Positions 23,574-34,377 of a DNA stretch of 64,000 nt are shown one piece after another (position 1 is the first letter of the stretch; every line of letters starts with the position of its first letter). The notes under the pieces are model-generated. The model did no database searches. It was not told the origin of the DNA and was given only the letters and a program-made list of their open reading frames with translations. The DNA is from Chlorocebus sabaeus. Taxonomy: Eukaryota > Chordata > Mammalia > Primates > Cercopithecidae. The stretch is taken from assembly GCF_047675955.1 (NCBI RefSeq), contig NC_132923.1, positions 93,803,137 to 93,867,136 on the forward strand, given 5' to 3'. A program made the translations under genes and the position numbers.

Positions 23574-23874
23574 TTTTTTTTTTTTTTTTTTTTAGGCAGA
23601 GTCTCGCTCTGTCACCCAGGCTGGAGTGCAGTGGCACAATCTGAGCTCATTGCAAGTTCCACCTCCTGAGTTCACACCATTCTCCTGCTTCAGGATCCTG
23701 AGTAGCTGGGACTACAGGAGCCTGCCACCATGCCCAGCTAATTTTTTATATTTTTTTAGGAGAGACGGGGTTTCACCGTGTTAACTAGGAAGGTCTCAAT
23801 CTCCTGACCTCGTGATTCGCCCACCTTGGCCTCCCAAATTGCTGGGATTACAGGCATGAACCACTGCACCTGGC
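23574..23874 (-). mobile_element. Alu: Alu, antisense
   Basis: Complete Alu with a long T run at its left end and the head at 23874. Flanks share ggtaattttt. Confidence 0.93.
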
Positions 23875-24356
23875 CATTTTAAGGTAATTTTTGAGTTTTT
23901 TCTTAGTGGTTTCCCTGGAGATTATAATTAACATCTAAATTTAGAACAATCTAGTTCAGATTAAGATCAAATTTGTCAACAGTATACAAAAACATTGATC
24001 CTATGTACCATCATTCTTCCCCCAACATTTGTGCTGTTGTTCTCGTACAAATTGTATTTTTATATATTGTGTGCTCATTAAGATAGAAAAAAAAGTTTCT
24101 AAAAAATACATTTATATTATCTTTCACGTATACCTATGTAAATATCTATGCCAGTATTCTCTATTACTTTGTGCATATTGAATTTACTGTCTAGTGTCCT
24201 TTCATTTCAGCTTGAAAGACTTCCTTTAGAATTTCTTATAGGTTATATTTGCTAGAAACGATTCTTTCAGTTTTAGTTTATCTGAGAATGCCTTAATTTC
24301 TCCTTTAGTTTTGAAAGATAGTTTTATTCGATGTAGAATTCTTGATTTAAGTGTTT

Positions 24357-24675
24357 TTCCCCAGCACTTTGGGAGGCTGAAGCAGGAGAATTACTTGAAA
24401 GCAGCCTGGGCAACAATGAGATCCACATTTCTACAAAAAACAAACAAACAAATGGAAAAACCCACACATACATACACCCCACTAAAATCTTAGCTGAGAG
24501 TGATATTGTACACCTTTAGTTCTAGCTACTCAAGAGGCTGAGGCAGGAGGGTCCCTTGAGGCCAGAAGATTAAAGCTGTAGTGAGCTATGATCACACCAC
24601 TGTACTCCAGTCTAGGCAATAGAGCAAGATCCCGTCTCTTTAAAAAAGCAAAAACAATTTTTTTAAAAAAATAGA
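24357..24675 (+). mobile_element. Alu: Old Alu, 5'-truncated
   Basis: Begins at cagcactttggg, missing the first 25 or so bases, both monomers diverged, A-rich tail. Confidence 0.85.
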
Positions 24676-25390
24676 AAGTCTTTTTTCAGCATCTGGAATA
24701 TGTCATCCCACTGCCTTCTTGCTTCTATCATTTCTGATGAGAAATCAACTATTCGGCATATCAAGGATCACTTATATGTGATAAGCCACTTCTCTCTTGC
24801 TATTTTAAAGATTGTATTTTTGGCTTTTCACAGTTTGATTGTGATGTGTCTAGATATGGATCTCTTTGAGTTTATTCTACTTGGAGTTTGTTGGTTTTCT
24901 CAGATGTGTAAATTAATGTTTTCCACCAAATTTGAGAAGTTTTTGACCACTATTTCTCCAGCTTTCTTTCTGCCTCTTTCCCTCCTCTATGTCTAAGACT
25001 CCCATTATTTGTATGATTGGTACACTTGGTGGTGTTCCATAAGTTTCTGAGGCTCTGTTTATTTATTTTTCTATATGTTTCTCATATTATCTTCAAGCTT
25101 GCTGGTTTGTTTTTTCTGCCTGTTCAAATCTTCTGGTAGCCCCTCCAGTTAAGTTGTCATTTCAATTATTCTACTTTCCAATGTCAGAATTTCTATTTGT
25201 TTCTTTTAAAGGATGGAATTTCTATCTCTTTATTGATATATTCTTTTATTTGCTTATTATGATCCAGGGATATATTATATTTGGTGAGACATTGTTCTTG
25301 TATTTTCTTTTAGTTGTTTTGACATGGTTTCCATTAGTTCTTAGTACATATTTAAAACAGTTGATTTAAAACCACTGTCTAGTAAGTCCA

Positions 25391-25713
25391 GGCCAGGCAT
25401 GGTGGCTCACACCTGTAATCCCAGCACTTTGGGAGGCCGAGGTGGGAGGATCACCTGAGGTCAGGAGTTTGAGACAGCCTGGCCAACATGGTGAAACCCT
25501 ACTAATAATACAAAAAAAAAAAAAAAAAAAAAAAAAAATTAGCTGGGCATAGTGGTGGGTGCATGTAATCTCAGCTACTTGGGAGGTTGAGGTAGGGGAA
25601 TTGCTTGAAACTGGGAGGTGGAGGTTTGCAGTGAGCGGAGATCGTGCCATGGCACTCCAGCCTGGGCAATAAGAGTGAAACTCCATCTCAAAACAAAAAG
25701 CAAACAAAAAAGC
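25391..25713 (+). mobile_element. Alu: Alu (S-like), 20-bp target duplication
   Basis: Complete Alu with about 25-base A-rich linker and tail. Near-identical 20-bp flanks at 25371-25390 and 25714-25733 differ at one base. Confidence 0.94.
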
Positions 25714-26440
25714 ACCATTGTCTAGTAAGTCCAAAGTTTGGGTTTTCTCAGGGACAGTTCTTATTGATTGCCTTTTCTCCCCTGTATGGATCACACTTTC
25801 TTGTTTCTTTTCATTTCTTGTAATGTTTTTGTTGAAATCTAGACATTTTAAATAACATTCTGTGGCAACTCTGGGAATACGATTGCTCTGCCTTCCATGG
25901 ATTTGTTGCTGTTGTTTGTTTTGTTACTTTTCTGAGCTAGTTCTATAGAGTCTGCACTCTTTATCATGTGTCACGGACCACTAACATCTCTTCTCAGTTA
26001 GTTTAGTGGCCAGCTAATGATTGGACAGAGATTTCCTTAAACCCTTGGAGCCAATAAATTTCCCAGTCTTTGCTGAGGCACTCTGCATGTGGGGCATACC
26101 TTCAACATTAATCAGGCTTTTGACTATGCTGCCTTATCTCCTGGTTCCTGATTGTGTAGGTCCTCAATATCAACCTAAGGTGAGGGCTGGGGCCTTCTTG
26201 GGTCATTCCTGATTACATATATAGTGGGGGGTCTACATATAGCTCTATGCGTATGGGTGGCCCTTTAGATTCCAAGGACTACGTCAGAGCATTTTAAAAA
26301 CCCCATAGACATCTCATTCCCCAGTTTTTTCTGCTAAGCTTTTTGACTAGTCTATTATTTGTCCCAATTATTATTTATCGCTTGAGGGAGCCATGAAGTT
26401 AATAAATTGCTTCTAATTTTTTTCAACAAATGTCCCTGTT

Positions 26441-27242
26441 AAAAAGAAAGCCCCAGAAAGCCTTGCCTTTTATGAGGACCAAATTAGATCAAATAAAGAC
26501 AGCTGTGCAAATGGGGCCTTCTAAGAAAACACCAAAAAGGTCAAATATTGATAATTATCTTTAACATATTTTAATATTAGTACTAAAAATTAAATATATA
26601 GCCTCAGTTAAATCAATTCAGTGCTTACAGCCATAGTTTTTTCATTTGTTAGTCAACAAAGGATCATAAAACTATATTTCCTGGGTTCTTGCATATAAAA
26701 AGTTTTGTTCCCTGTGTATGAAAAAAGTTTGGCTAGTTATAATATTCTTGAGTCATACTTTTTTCCTTCCACTGAGAACCTCGGATGAAGATTGTTTCAC
26801 TGTCCCATCTTCTACTCCTGAATGATGTTGTAAAAAGGTTTGAGGTCAACCTAATATTTTTCCCTTATAAGTGTTTCTTTTCTTTGGATCCTTCAAAGGA
26901 GATTTTATTTATTATCAAGCATGACATACTTATTGGGAAGGCCTCTTTTCTGATCTTCTATATTAGTTGTTACTAACATATTGTATTGTGTCACCTCTCA
27001 ATCTGTAGAGTGAAAACTTATTTTTCTTTTTAAATGTTCCTGTATTAAGTTTCAAATATTAACTTCTGGTATGTTTATTCAGTTTAGTCTTCAAAGACAC
27101 AAATTGATTGCATATATTGGTCTTCATTTGTGTTACATATGTATATATATTTTTGTAATCCTTTCAAATTCTTTTTTCGTTTCCATTTCAATTGCGTAAT
27201 TTTTTATTCTGACTTCTCTGCCCTTTGATGTAATTTTAGCAA
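26441..27242. other. No gene recognised
   Basis: AT-rich sequence, possibly old antisense L1/HAL1 at 26780-27240, without a diagnostic segment. Confidence 0.35.
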
Positions 27243-27258
27243 TGTCTGGCTTACTTTT

Positions 27259-27654
27259 TTTTTCTTTTTTTTTATTATTATAATTTAAGTTCTAGGATAC
27301 ATGTGCATAACGTGCAGGTTTGTTACATATGTATACTTGTGCCATGTTGGCGTGCTCCACCCATCAACTCATCAGCACCCATCAACTCGTCATTTACATC
27401 AGGTATAACTCCCAGTGCCATCCCTCCCCCCTCCCCCCTCCCCATGATAGGCCCCAGTGTATGATGTTCCCCTTCCCGAGTCCAAGTGATCTCATTGTTC
27501 AGTTCCCACCTATGAGTGAGAACACGCAGTGTTTGGTTTTCTGTTCTTGCAATAGTTTGCTGAGAATGATGGTTTCCAGCTGCATCCATGTCCCTACAAA
27601 GGACACAAACTCATCCTTTTTTATGGCTGCATAGTATTCCATGGTGTATATGTG
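27259..27654 (-). mobile_element. L1: 5'-truncated L1 insertion with perfect 16-bp target duplication
   Basis: L1 3' UTR and end of ORF2, reversed, with its tail as T-rich sequence at 27259-27280. Flanks tgtctggcttactttt at 27243-27258 and 27655-27670 are identical, so insertion is recent among the L1s here. It includes a C-run tract at about 27424-27446 (G-rich on the L1 strand), typical of L1P 3' UTRs. Confidence 0.92.
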
Positions 27655-27670
27655 TGTCTGGCTTACTTTT

Positions 27671-28165
27671 CTATGGTCATTTTATTTTTCTCTTCCACTT
27701 CTTTCTAAAATTCTATTAGCTCATATATCATATCCTGTGGTCACATCATGTATTTAATAAACTCTTCAATCTGTTTTGAACTTTTTTGTTGTTTCATTAA
27801 GCACTTTACATATTATGGCCATGACATGCTGTCATTAAAGTATAGTATTGTGTGATATGTGTAAATCCCTTGAGACTAGGAGCCATATGTCATTCCTTTG
27901 ATCTTTAGATAGCTGACATCTGGGAAGGCTAATAAGAAACACCACTTCAAGCCAATATTTATTCATTTGTAAATAAAAGCATTGTCTCTCAGATAGGATG
28001 AGCTTGTCCTAAATTACGTATGATGGAATCAAGATACAACCCAGGCCTCTGACCTCTCAGACAGGACTCTTCCATCCTAAGGATGCCCCAGAAAGTCAAA
28101 GCAGACCTATTCTTCAGTATATAGGTAGGTCTACAACTTCAGGGGGGGCTTCATCTGAGCTCATG
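27671..28165. other. No gene recognised
   Basis: AT-rich non-coding sequence. Confidence 0.35.
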
Positions 28166-28167
28166 TT

Positions 28168-28365
28168 CTTATCATCCTGGGTTTCTCAACCTTAGCATTA
28201 ATGACATTGTGGGCTGGATAATTCATAGTTGTCAGGGACTGTCCTGTATGTTGCTGGATGTTTAACAGCATCTCTCCCTCTACTCACTAGATTCCACTTC
28301 GCCACTCCCCCACCCCCCACTCGCCACCAGTTGGGACAACCAAAAATATCTAGTTTGGGGTTTCC
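28168..28365 (-). mobile_element. MER5A: MER5A-like hAT DNA transposon remnant
   Basis: Reads ggtttctcaacctt, then tgggctggataattc, then gatgtttaacagcatc, then gacaaccaaaaat, in the order of MER5A read backwards. Non-autonomous, no transposase. Confidence 0.78.
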
Positions 28366-28419
28366 TCTTTCTTAGTATCATTATCTCTAGGATCTCCTTT
28401 CTAGTTTCTTACACACCAG

Positions 28420-28880
28420 TCATCAGAGTAGTGTTTCTGAAATTCAGACCATTTCATTCCCTCATATTAATGCTCCAAGAGTGCCACATTGCCCAGGGCA
28501 GAGTCGTAGATTCTTCTCATGGTTACAGAGGCCTTTTGTAACCTAGCCTTGCCTATCTCTCTGACTTTTCTCTTTATTCTGATTCAGACACTCTCAGATC
28601 AATCTGCTGAATTATTCTGTTCAGAAATGCTGTGCACTTTCACATCACCTAGACTTTGCTTGCTTATGTCTAAGATTCTTATTCCTTTCCACACTGAATA
28701 TGTCACTGCACCCTTAAGGCCCAAATTAAATGGCATTCCCCTGGGAAAACTTAGCTGCTACCTCTTCAGAGCTCCTACATTTAGTGCAATCCTCATGGAA
28801 TGCCCTAAAGGGTTGTAAATGCTTATTTACAAGGAAAAATTTCCCCTTGGCTTTACATTCCCTCTTCCCAGCACAAAACC
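28420..28880 (+). mobile_element. L2: L2 fragment
   Basis: Segments like 'accatttcattccctc', 'ttttgtaacctagccttgcc' and 'cacccttaaggcccaaattaaatg' follow the order of the L2 3' region. Diverged. Confidence 0.65.
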
Positions 28881-29194
28881 TGGCCTGGAGGAGAGATAAA
28901 AAGTGTATATTAGAAGATAGACTATGAAGGTGCCCAAGATAGCTGATGCATGCTTTCTTGGGAGACAGAAGTCATGCATGTTTGCTAGTCTGGGGTCTAT
29001 AGCTGGGACAGTGGGCTGGGTGCCTCAAAGTCTTCACAGATGACCCAGGAATCCTAAGAACAATGATGGAAAGTGAGGGTAACAGGAAGGTAATGCAGAC
29101 TGAGGGAGATGGGTCTAAAATTCAGGGGCAACCTGAAGATATAAGAGAAGATCTTCAGGTGGGGAGCATAGGAGAGGTGAAAAAGGGAATAATA

Positions 29195-29390
29195 AGTTTG
29201 CAGAGCTCTTACTATAATCCAGGCACGGTCCTAAAAGCTTTCTATTTATCAACCTATTCTATCTTCACAACAACCCAATGAAGCAGGTTCTGTTTTCCTG
29301 ATAAAAGACCCTGAGTCCCAGAGAGGTTTTTGAACTTGCCCAAACTCGTACCTGGTAATGTAAACCCATGCAGTAGGGAATCTAACCCAG
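29195..29390 (-). mobile_element. MIR: MIR, antisense
   Basis: Reversed MIR text: cacaacaaccc, then 'gagagg..ttgaacttgcccaa', then 'aatctaacccag'. Confidence 0.7.
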
Positions 29391-30642
29391 AGAAAACATG
29401 GAGCATAAGAGGGCATGGGCAGTCAGAAAACTGGCTGGACCACCAAGGAGGGCCCATGGGAGTTGTCAGGGCTCAGGTTGGGAGGATCAAGGGGTCTGGT
29501 TGTACATAGCTTTGAGTTTGGGTGTTGGAGAGCAGACTCGTTGTTTAGATATTGGGGAATTCAAAGGCACAAGAAGCTCATTAGAAAGCTGCCAGAATTG
29601 TCCTCCTGAGAATCAAGTTCCCTGGAGCAGAGTTTCAAAGGAATCCCCTCAGATTCCTGATCCACCCCTCACAGAGCTCAATAGCAGGTAAAGAGTGATG
29701 GGGATTGGGGTAGGGGACCTGAAACACCTGAGTCTTCTCATTGGAGGCGTACCTTCTTCTTCCTGCCCTGGTTCTCTCTACTGTCTATAAATCCTGACTG
29801 TGTATCTCTTCATGGCTATGTCTTTTGCTCTGTCCTGTTGCTTCCCTGTTCACCTCTTCTCCTCTGTCTCTCTAACCTGCTTTTTTGTTTACCTCTTTCT
29901 GTCCCACTGCCCTTCTCTCTCTTTTTGTCTGAATTAGGGTACACATCTACCTCAAGGCATCTGGCCTTCAGTTGCCAGTGAAGACAAGGAGAAGGAGGAA
30001 GGGCTATTGTCAGCATGGCTGAGGCAGTTGGACTCTCTCATATTCCCATCCTAATCAGGTTTGGAAACGACATGACAAGAGGGAGGCAGATGGCAGGTAG
30101 GGAAGGTTGATAGGTTTGCACTAGGATGTAGGATAGGAGGAGGGTCTGTGAGGAGATCTAAGGAGAGGCAGAGATTTCAGGGACCACGTTGGAACTGGGA
30201 GTTGCTCTAAGGATCTTGTACTGAGGAGTGGGCAGATGCCTCCCACAAAGATACCCGGAGATGATTCACGGCCCCCACTCCCATTACAATCATCAGGGAA
30301 GACAGGGCTGAAATTGCTTTTGCAGCCCTTTCATCTCTCACCATTCCCATTCCCTCTGCCTCTTCTCTAAGCACCACATGCTTTTTCCCACATTCTGCAA
30401 CATATTATGTGTACTTAGTAGGCCACTTCTGGAAAATGCTACTAAACTGAGTAAGTGGGTGGGACTAGCAGATGGGAGTCACAAGTGGGAGGAGGTTGCT
30501 TCAATGATCCAGGTATTAGTTTTTACTACATACTGGGCACAATGATTGACACTGCAGGTATAGTACTGAACAAAACATAGTCCTTGCTTTAACAACATAG
30601 TTGGGGGAAATAGACAATAATCATATCACTTCCTTTAAGAAG
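29391..30642. other. Mostly unassigned sequence with one candidate exon
   Basis: No recognised repeat. Holds a 97-codon plus-strand frame (29398-29691) ending at a donor-like caggtaaag, a pyrimidine-rich tract (29755-29930) and a possible short exon at 29938-30058 treated as a finding. A MIR/L2-like segment lies near 30510-30600. Confidence 0.4.
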
Positions 30643-31255
30643 TGGAAACCAGCAATAAAATCCTAAGCCCTCCAACCATCTGAATGGACCCCTCATCTTA
30701 GCCAAGAACATTCCAAAATTAACCTGAAAAACCAGTTCAGGCCATGACGGGAAGTGTGAGTTGGACATGCCTCACAAATGGCCAGCACTAACATTAAAAC
30801 AGAGATCATAAGACTGATAGAACAGACTATCTGTCAGATAAGAAACATTTACAATCTATTCTCTCCAAAGCCTACCACCTGGAGGCTTCAACTGTATGAT
30901 AAAACCTTGGTCTCCACAACTGCTTATTGTAACCCATACATTTCTTTCTATTAATTCCAGGTCTTTAGATAATAACTCAACCAATTAGCATCAGAAAATA
31001 TTTGAATCTGCCTATGATCTGGAAGATCCCACTTCCAGTTGTCCCACCTTTCCAGACTGAACCAATGTACATCTGACATGTATTGATAGATGTCTTATAT
31101 CTTCTTAAAATGTATAAAACTAAGCTATAGCCTGACCATCCTGGCCATACGTTCTCAGGGTCTCCTGAGGGCTATGTCACAGGCCACTGGTCACTCATAT
31201 TTGGCTCAGAATAAGTCTCTTCAAATATTTTACAGTTTAATTCTTTTCATTGACA
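30643..31255 (+). mobile_element. 5' LTR of the provirus
   Basis: 613 bp, begins TGGAAACC (ancestral TGTAAACC as in the copy at 4706) and ends TTGACA. TATAAA near 31113, AATAAG-type polyadenylation position near 31210. Confidence 0.8.
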
Positions 31256-31261
31256 ATAACT

Positions 31262-31279
31262 TGGTGCCCAACATGGGGC
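31262..31279 (+). other. Retroviral primer-binding site, lysine-type
   Basis: Eighteen bases starting TGGTGCCCAAC six bases after the 5' LTR. It matches the tRNA-Lys1,2 complement at all but two positions, where CpG has become TpG or CpA. Confidence 0.65.
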
Positions 31280-31576
31280 CTCAGGGAAGACTCAGAACCC
31301 TGAAGTAGTTGCCAAACTTGGAGCTAAGGTACCTGTAAGGGCCCATTGAAAGCCCTTCCTGACTTCAAGCTTCTCCTAAGCCCTGGACCTCCATTTGGTT
31401 GATGGTCTTTGATTTATTCTGAACCGCTTTTTCCGCCTAGGGAATTGTTGTTTAGGATCTGAATTCTGGTTTGGAGATGCATTCTAAAGGGTCTTCTCCA
31501 CTGTCTTTTTCTAAAGACAAGGCGAATGACCCCCTTTCAGGCACCCTGTTTGGTTTCTGTCTTGGAGATGCATTCT

Positions 31577-31709
31577 TTTTTTTTTTTTTTTTTTTTTTTT
31601 TTGAGATGGAGTCTCGCTGTGTCACCCAGGCTGGAGTGCAGTGGCCAGATCTCAGCTCACTGCAAGCTCCGCCTCCCGGGTTTACGCCATTCTCCAGCCT
31701 CAGCCTCCA
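31577..31709 (-). mobile_element. Alu: 5'-truncated Alu, antisense, in the ERV leader
   Basis: Only the right monomer is present, after a run of about 26 T. Target duplication tggagatgcattct at 31563-31576 and 31710-31723 is exact. Confidence 0.93.
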
Positions 31710-32120
31710 TGGAGATGCATTCTGAAAGTACTTCTCCATTGCTTTTTCCCCAAATTAAGCTCAATTGGCTTGTCTGCACATTTTTTTGAGGAAGTGAACT
31801 GTCATTTTCACAGATAAATGAGAGATTGAGCTCTTCAACTTTGAAGGGAAAGGGCATTTTGTTCATCCTAGCTGAAAGGCACCCCTGAGTGACCAGAGGC
31901 CAAGTGTGAGTGTCTGGGGGGTTAACCTCTCATAACACGCAGTGGCGCCTATGGCGAGGCTCCAACAGAATTAGTTTTAAAAAGCTCATCCAGGAAATGC
32001 ACATATGAGCTGATCACTCAGCATTTTGAGTCCTCTTGGAGGTGATAGACTTCCAGAGAGAGAAACTAATTCATGTAAAAGGGTGGAAACGACTCAGTAG
32101 TAAGATACTATGAAGCACAC

Positions 32121-32347
32121 CAGGAGATGGAAACTATTCTGGCTAACATGGTGAAACCCCATGTCTACAAAAAATACAAAAAATTAGCCAGGCATGGTGG
32201 CATGCACCTGTAGTCCCAGCTACTCGGGAGACTGAGGTAAGAGAATCTCTTGAACCTGGGAGGTAGAGGTTGCAGTGAGCTGAGATCATGCCACTGCACA
32301 CCAGCCTGGGTGACAGAGTGAGACTCCATCTCAAAAAAAAAAAAAAA
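32121..32347 (+). mobile_element. Alu: Alu, 5'-truncated
   Basis: Starts in the left monomer at ggagatgg..ctggctaac and continues to the A-tail. Confidence 0.88.
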
Positions 32348-32587
32348 TTATTTAAAAAGTTACATAATTAAGTTGACTATAATTAAAATAAAATATAATA
32401 GTCTTTCTAGAAATTGGACTTTGGTATTAAAAATATACTAATACCAAACTAAAGTGTTTTTGGTGAAGTTTACAACACACAAGGATGTGTGGGGTTTGCT
32501 ACAGAAAATGTAATTTTTTTTCTAGTTTAGAGGCTATTTAAGAATCATTTTTAAAATAAAGAAAATTTATACAGATAAAACTAAATA

Positions 32588-32923
32588 GGCCGGGCACGGT
32601 GGCTCAAGCCTGTAATCCCAGCACTTTAGGAGGCCAAGACGGGCGGATCACGAGGTCAGGAGATCGAGACCATCCTGGCTAACATGGTGAAACTCCGTCT
32701 CTACCAAAAAAAAAAAAAAAACAAAAACAAAAACAAAAAAAAACTAGCTGGGTGAGGTGGCGGGTGCCTGTAGTCCCAGCTACTCAGGAGGCTGAGGCAG
32801 GAGAATGGCATAAACCTGGGAGGCAGATCTTACAGTGAGCTGAGATCCGGCCACTGCACCCCAGCCTGGGCGACAGAGTGAGACTCCATCTCAAACAAAC
32901 AAACAAACAAACAAAAAAAAACC
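32588..32923 (+). mobile_element. AluY: AluY, AluYR-like, full-length
   Basis: Complete Alu with ctaaata flanks (32581-32587, 32924-32930), long A-rich linker and an (AAAC)n tail. Shares CTCAAGCC, ACTAGCTGGGTGAGG and GATCCGGCCACTG states with the Alu at 55913. Confidence 0.9.
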
Positions 32924-33853
32924 CTAAATAGATTAAAAATAGATTAAGAGAAAAATAAAAGCATGGGGAATGAGAAACCTTTGACTTCTGGGTGGCTGTA
33001 TAGTCACCCATAGTATGGAGCTGCAACTGAGCTGCATTCAGATTCTAAAGGTAAAAGTTACTGGTGGAATTTAGAGATGGATCATGCTCCCAGGGAGTTG
33101 ATTCACTAGATGTATAAGGAAATGGAAACTAATAAAGAAAAATCAAACTATTCAATCTCTTGGTTATTGCTATTTGTAATACCTAAAATAAAATTAAAGG
33201 AGAATGTTGGATCAGACTTTGATGCTAGACGAAGATCAGATTTAAGTTTGTACGAGCTTATGCCACCAGCCTGAAAACTGCCCCTCCAATGGCAAAATTA
33301 TGCAGGGACAACAGAAAGTACCTCTAATACCTGAGGTTATCAAAAAGATAGTGTGGGAGAAGGGCAAAACCAACTAACAAAACCAGAGGGTATAATGTAA
33401 AGGAATTTTACATTTTGTAAATTGTACAAACCATTCTGTAGATTGGTATCATCAGTTTCCTGAGAAAGCTTTACTATAATGGTTTGTAAAAATAACTACT
33501 TTAAGAACAGTATCTTTAATTTTACATGCTGCAGAATAAAATTAGGTTGATGCGGGATCCACAGTTCACTATTAATCACTGAGTATATATGATCCAGACA
33601 CACTGGAGGTTATTTCTGAGAGAACCACCAGCCTAATGCACTGGATAAATGTTACTGTAAGGTCTGTTTACCCTGAGAAGGGGACTGCCCAACTCTCCCT
33701 ATAAAATGCTAAGTGGAGGACTCCAGATGAAGTGGCTGATATGCTTTATACACAAGCCATATAGGGCTGGCTTTATGATGATGAGGATATTCTCCCACTG
33801 AATATGCCTATTTCCCAGGTCATGGTAAATGCTGTGGTTAAAGTGGCCCCTTC

Positions 33854-34377
33854 TGTCAGAGGCGTTTGAACCAGAGTGACTCACTCTTGAATAGGGGCTG
33901 GGCAAAATAAGGATGAGGCCTACTGAGCTGCATTCCCAGGAGGTTAGGCATTCCTAGCCTCTAGATGTATATGGTTAAGGGAACAGATCAGTAATATCTA
34001 CTAAACAGACCCAGGCTCAGGAATCCCAGTATCTTGAGAACAAAGGCATTCTTAATTTTTGTTTTAAAGATAATAATATCAATTCTTGCAAAATATAGTA
34101 ATTACAAAAATTAATCCTTTATCACAAACCCTTGTAGTAGAGAACTTCTCCCCATATAAACAAGCACTGTACCTAGGGTGGGCATGCTCCTCCTTTTAGT
34201 TTCAGTAAGAGGTGCCCTTCTTTGTCTGGAGGAGCTATTCTTTCACTCCTTTACTTTCTTGATAAACTTGCTTTCATTTTGTACTGTGGACTCACCCCAA
34301 ATTCTTTCTCGTGTGAGATCTAAGAACCCTCTCTTGGGGTCTGGATCAGGACCTCTTTTCATTAACACTTCTGCATG
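33854..34377 (+). mobile_element. Solo LTR, gammaretrovirus-like, inside the provirus
   Basis: Begins TGTCAGAGG and ends TTAACA, with exact 4-bp target duplication cttc (33850-33853, 34378-34381). A long U5-side segment (gataaacttgctttc, then tctaagaaccctctcttgggg, then ggatcaggacctcttttc) is typical of an old primate ERV1 LTR whose name I cannot give. No primer site follows, so it is a solo LTR. Confidence 0.8.

Larger units (their letters stand above)
18515..26440 (-). mobile_element. L1: Ancient L1 (L1M-like), antisense, near full-length, five insertions
   Basis: Runs from 3'-UTR-like sequence (from 18515) through ORF2 text (C-terminal part at 19423-19656, reverse-transcriptase part at 20640-20790, endonuclease end near 23400) and ORF1-like text at 24690-25370 to probable 5' UTR at 25740-26440. 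Interrupted by an MLT2-like LTR and four Alus. Frames are destroyed. The end after about 25370 is less certain. Confidence 0.75.

Noticed and set aside
25366..25794. 142-codon minus-strand frame
   Set aside because: Alu read antisense (typical CPGWSAMARSPL-like text), not a gene.
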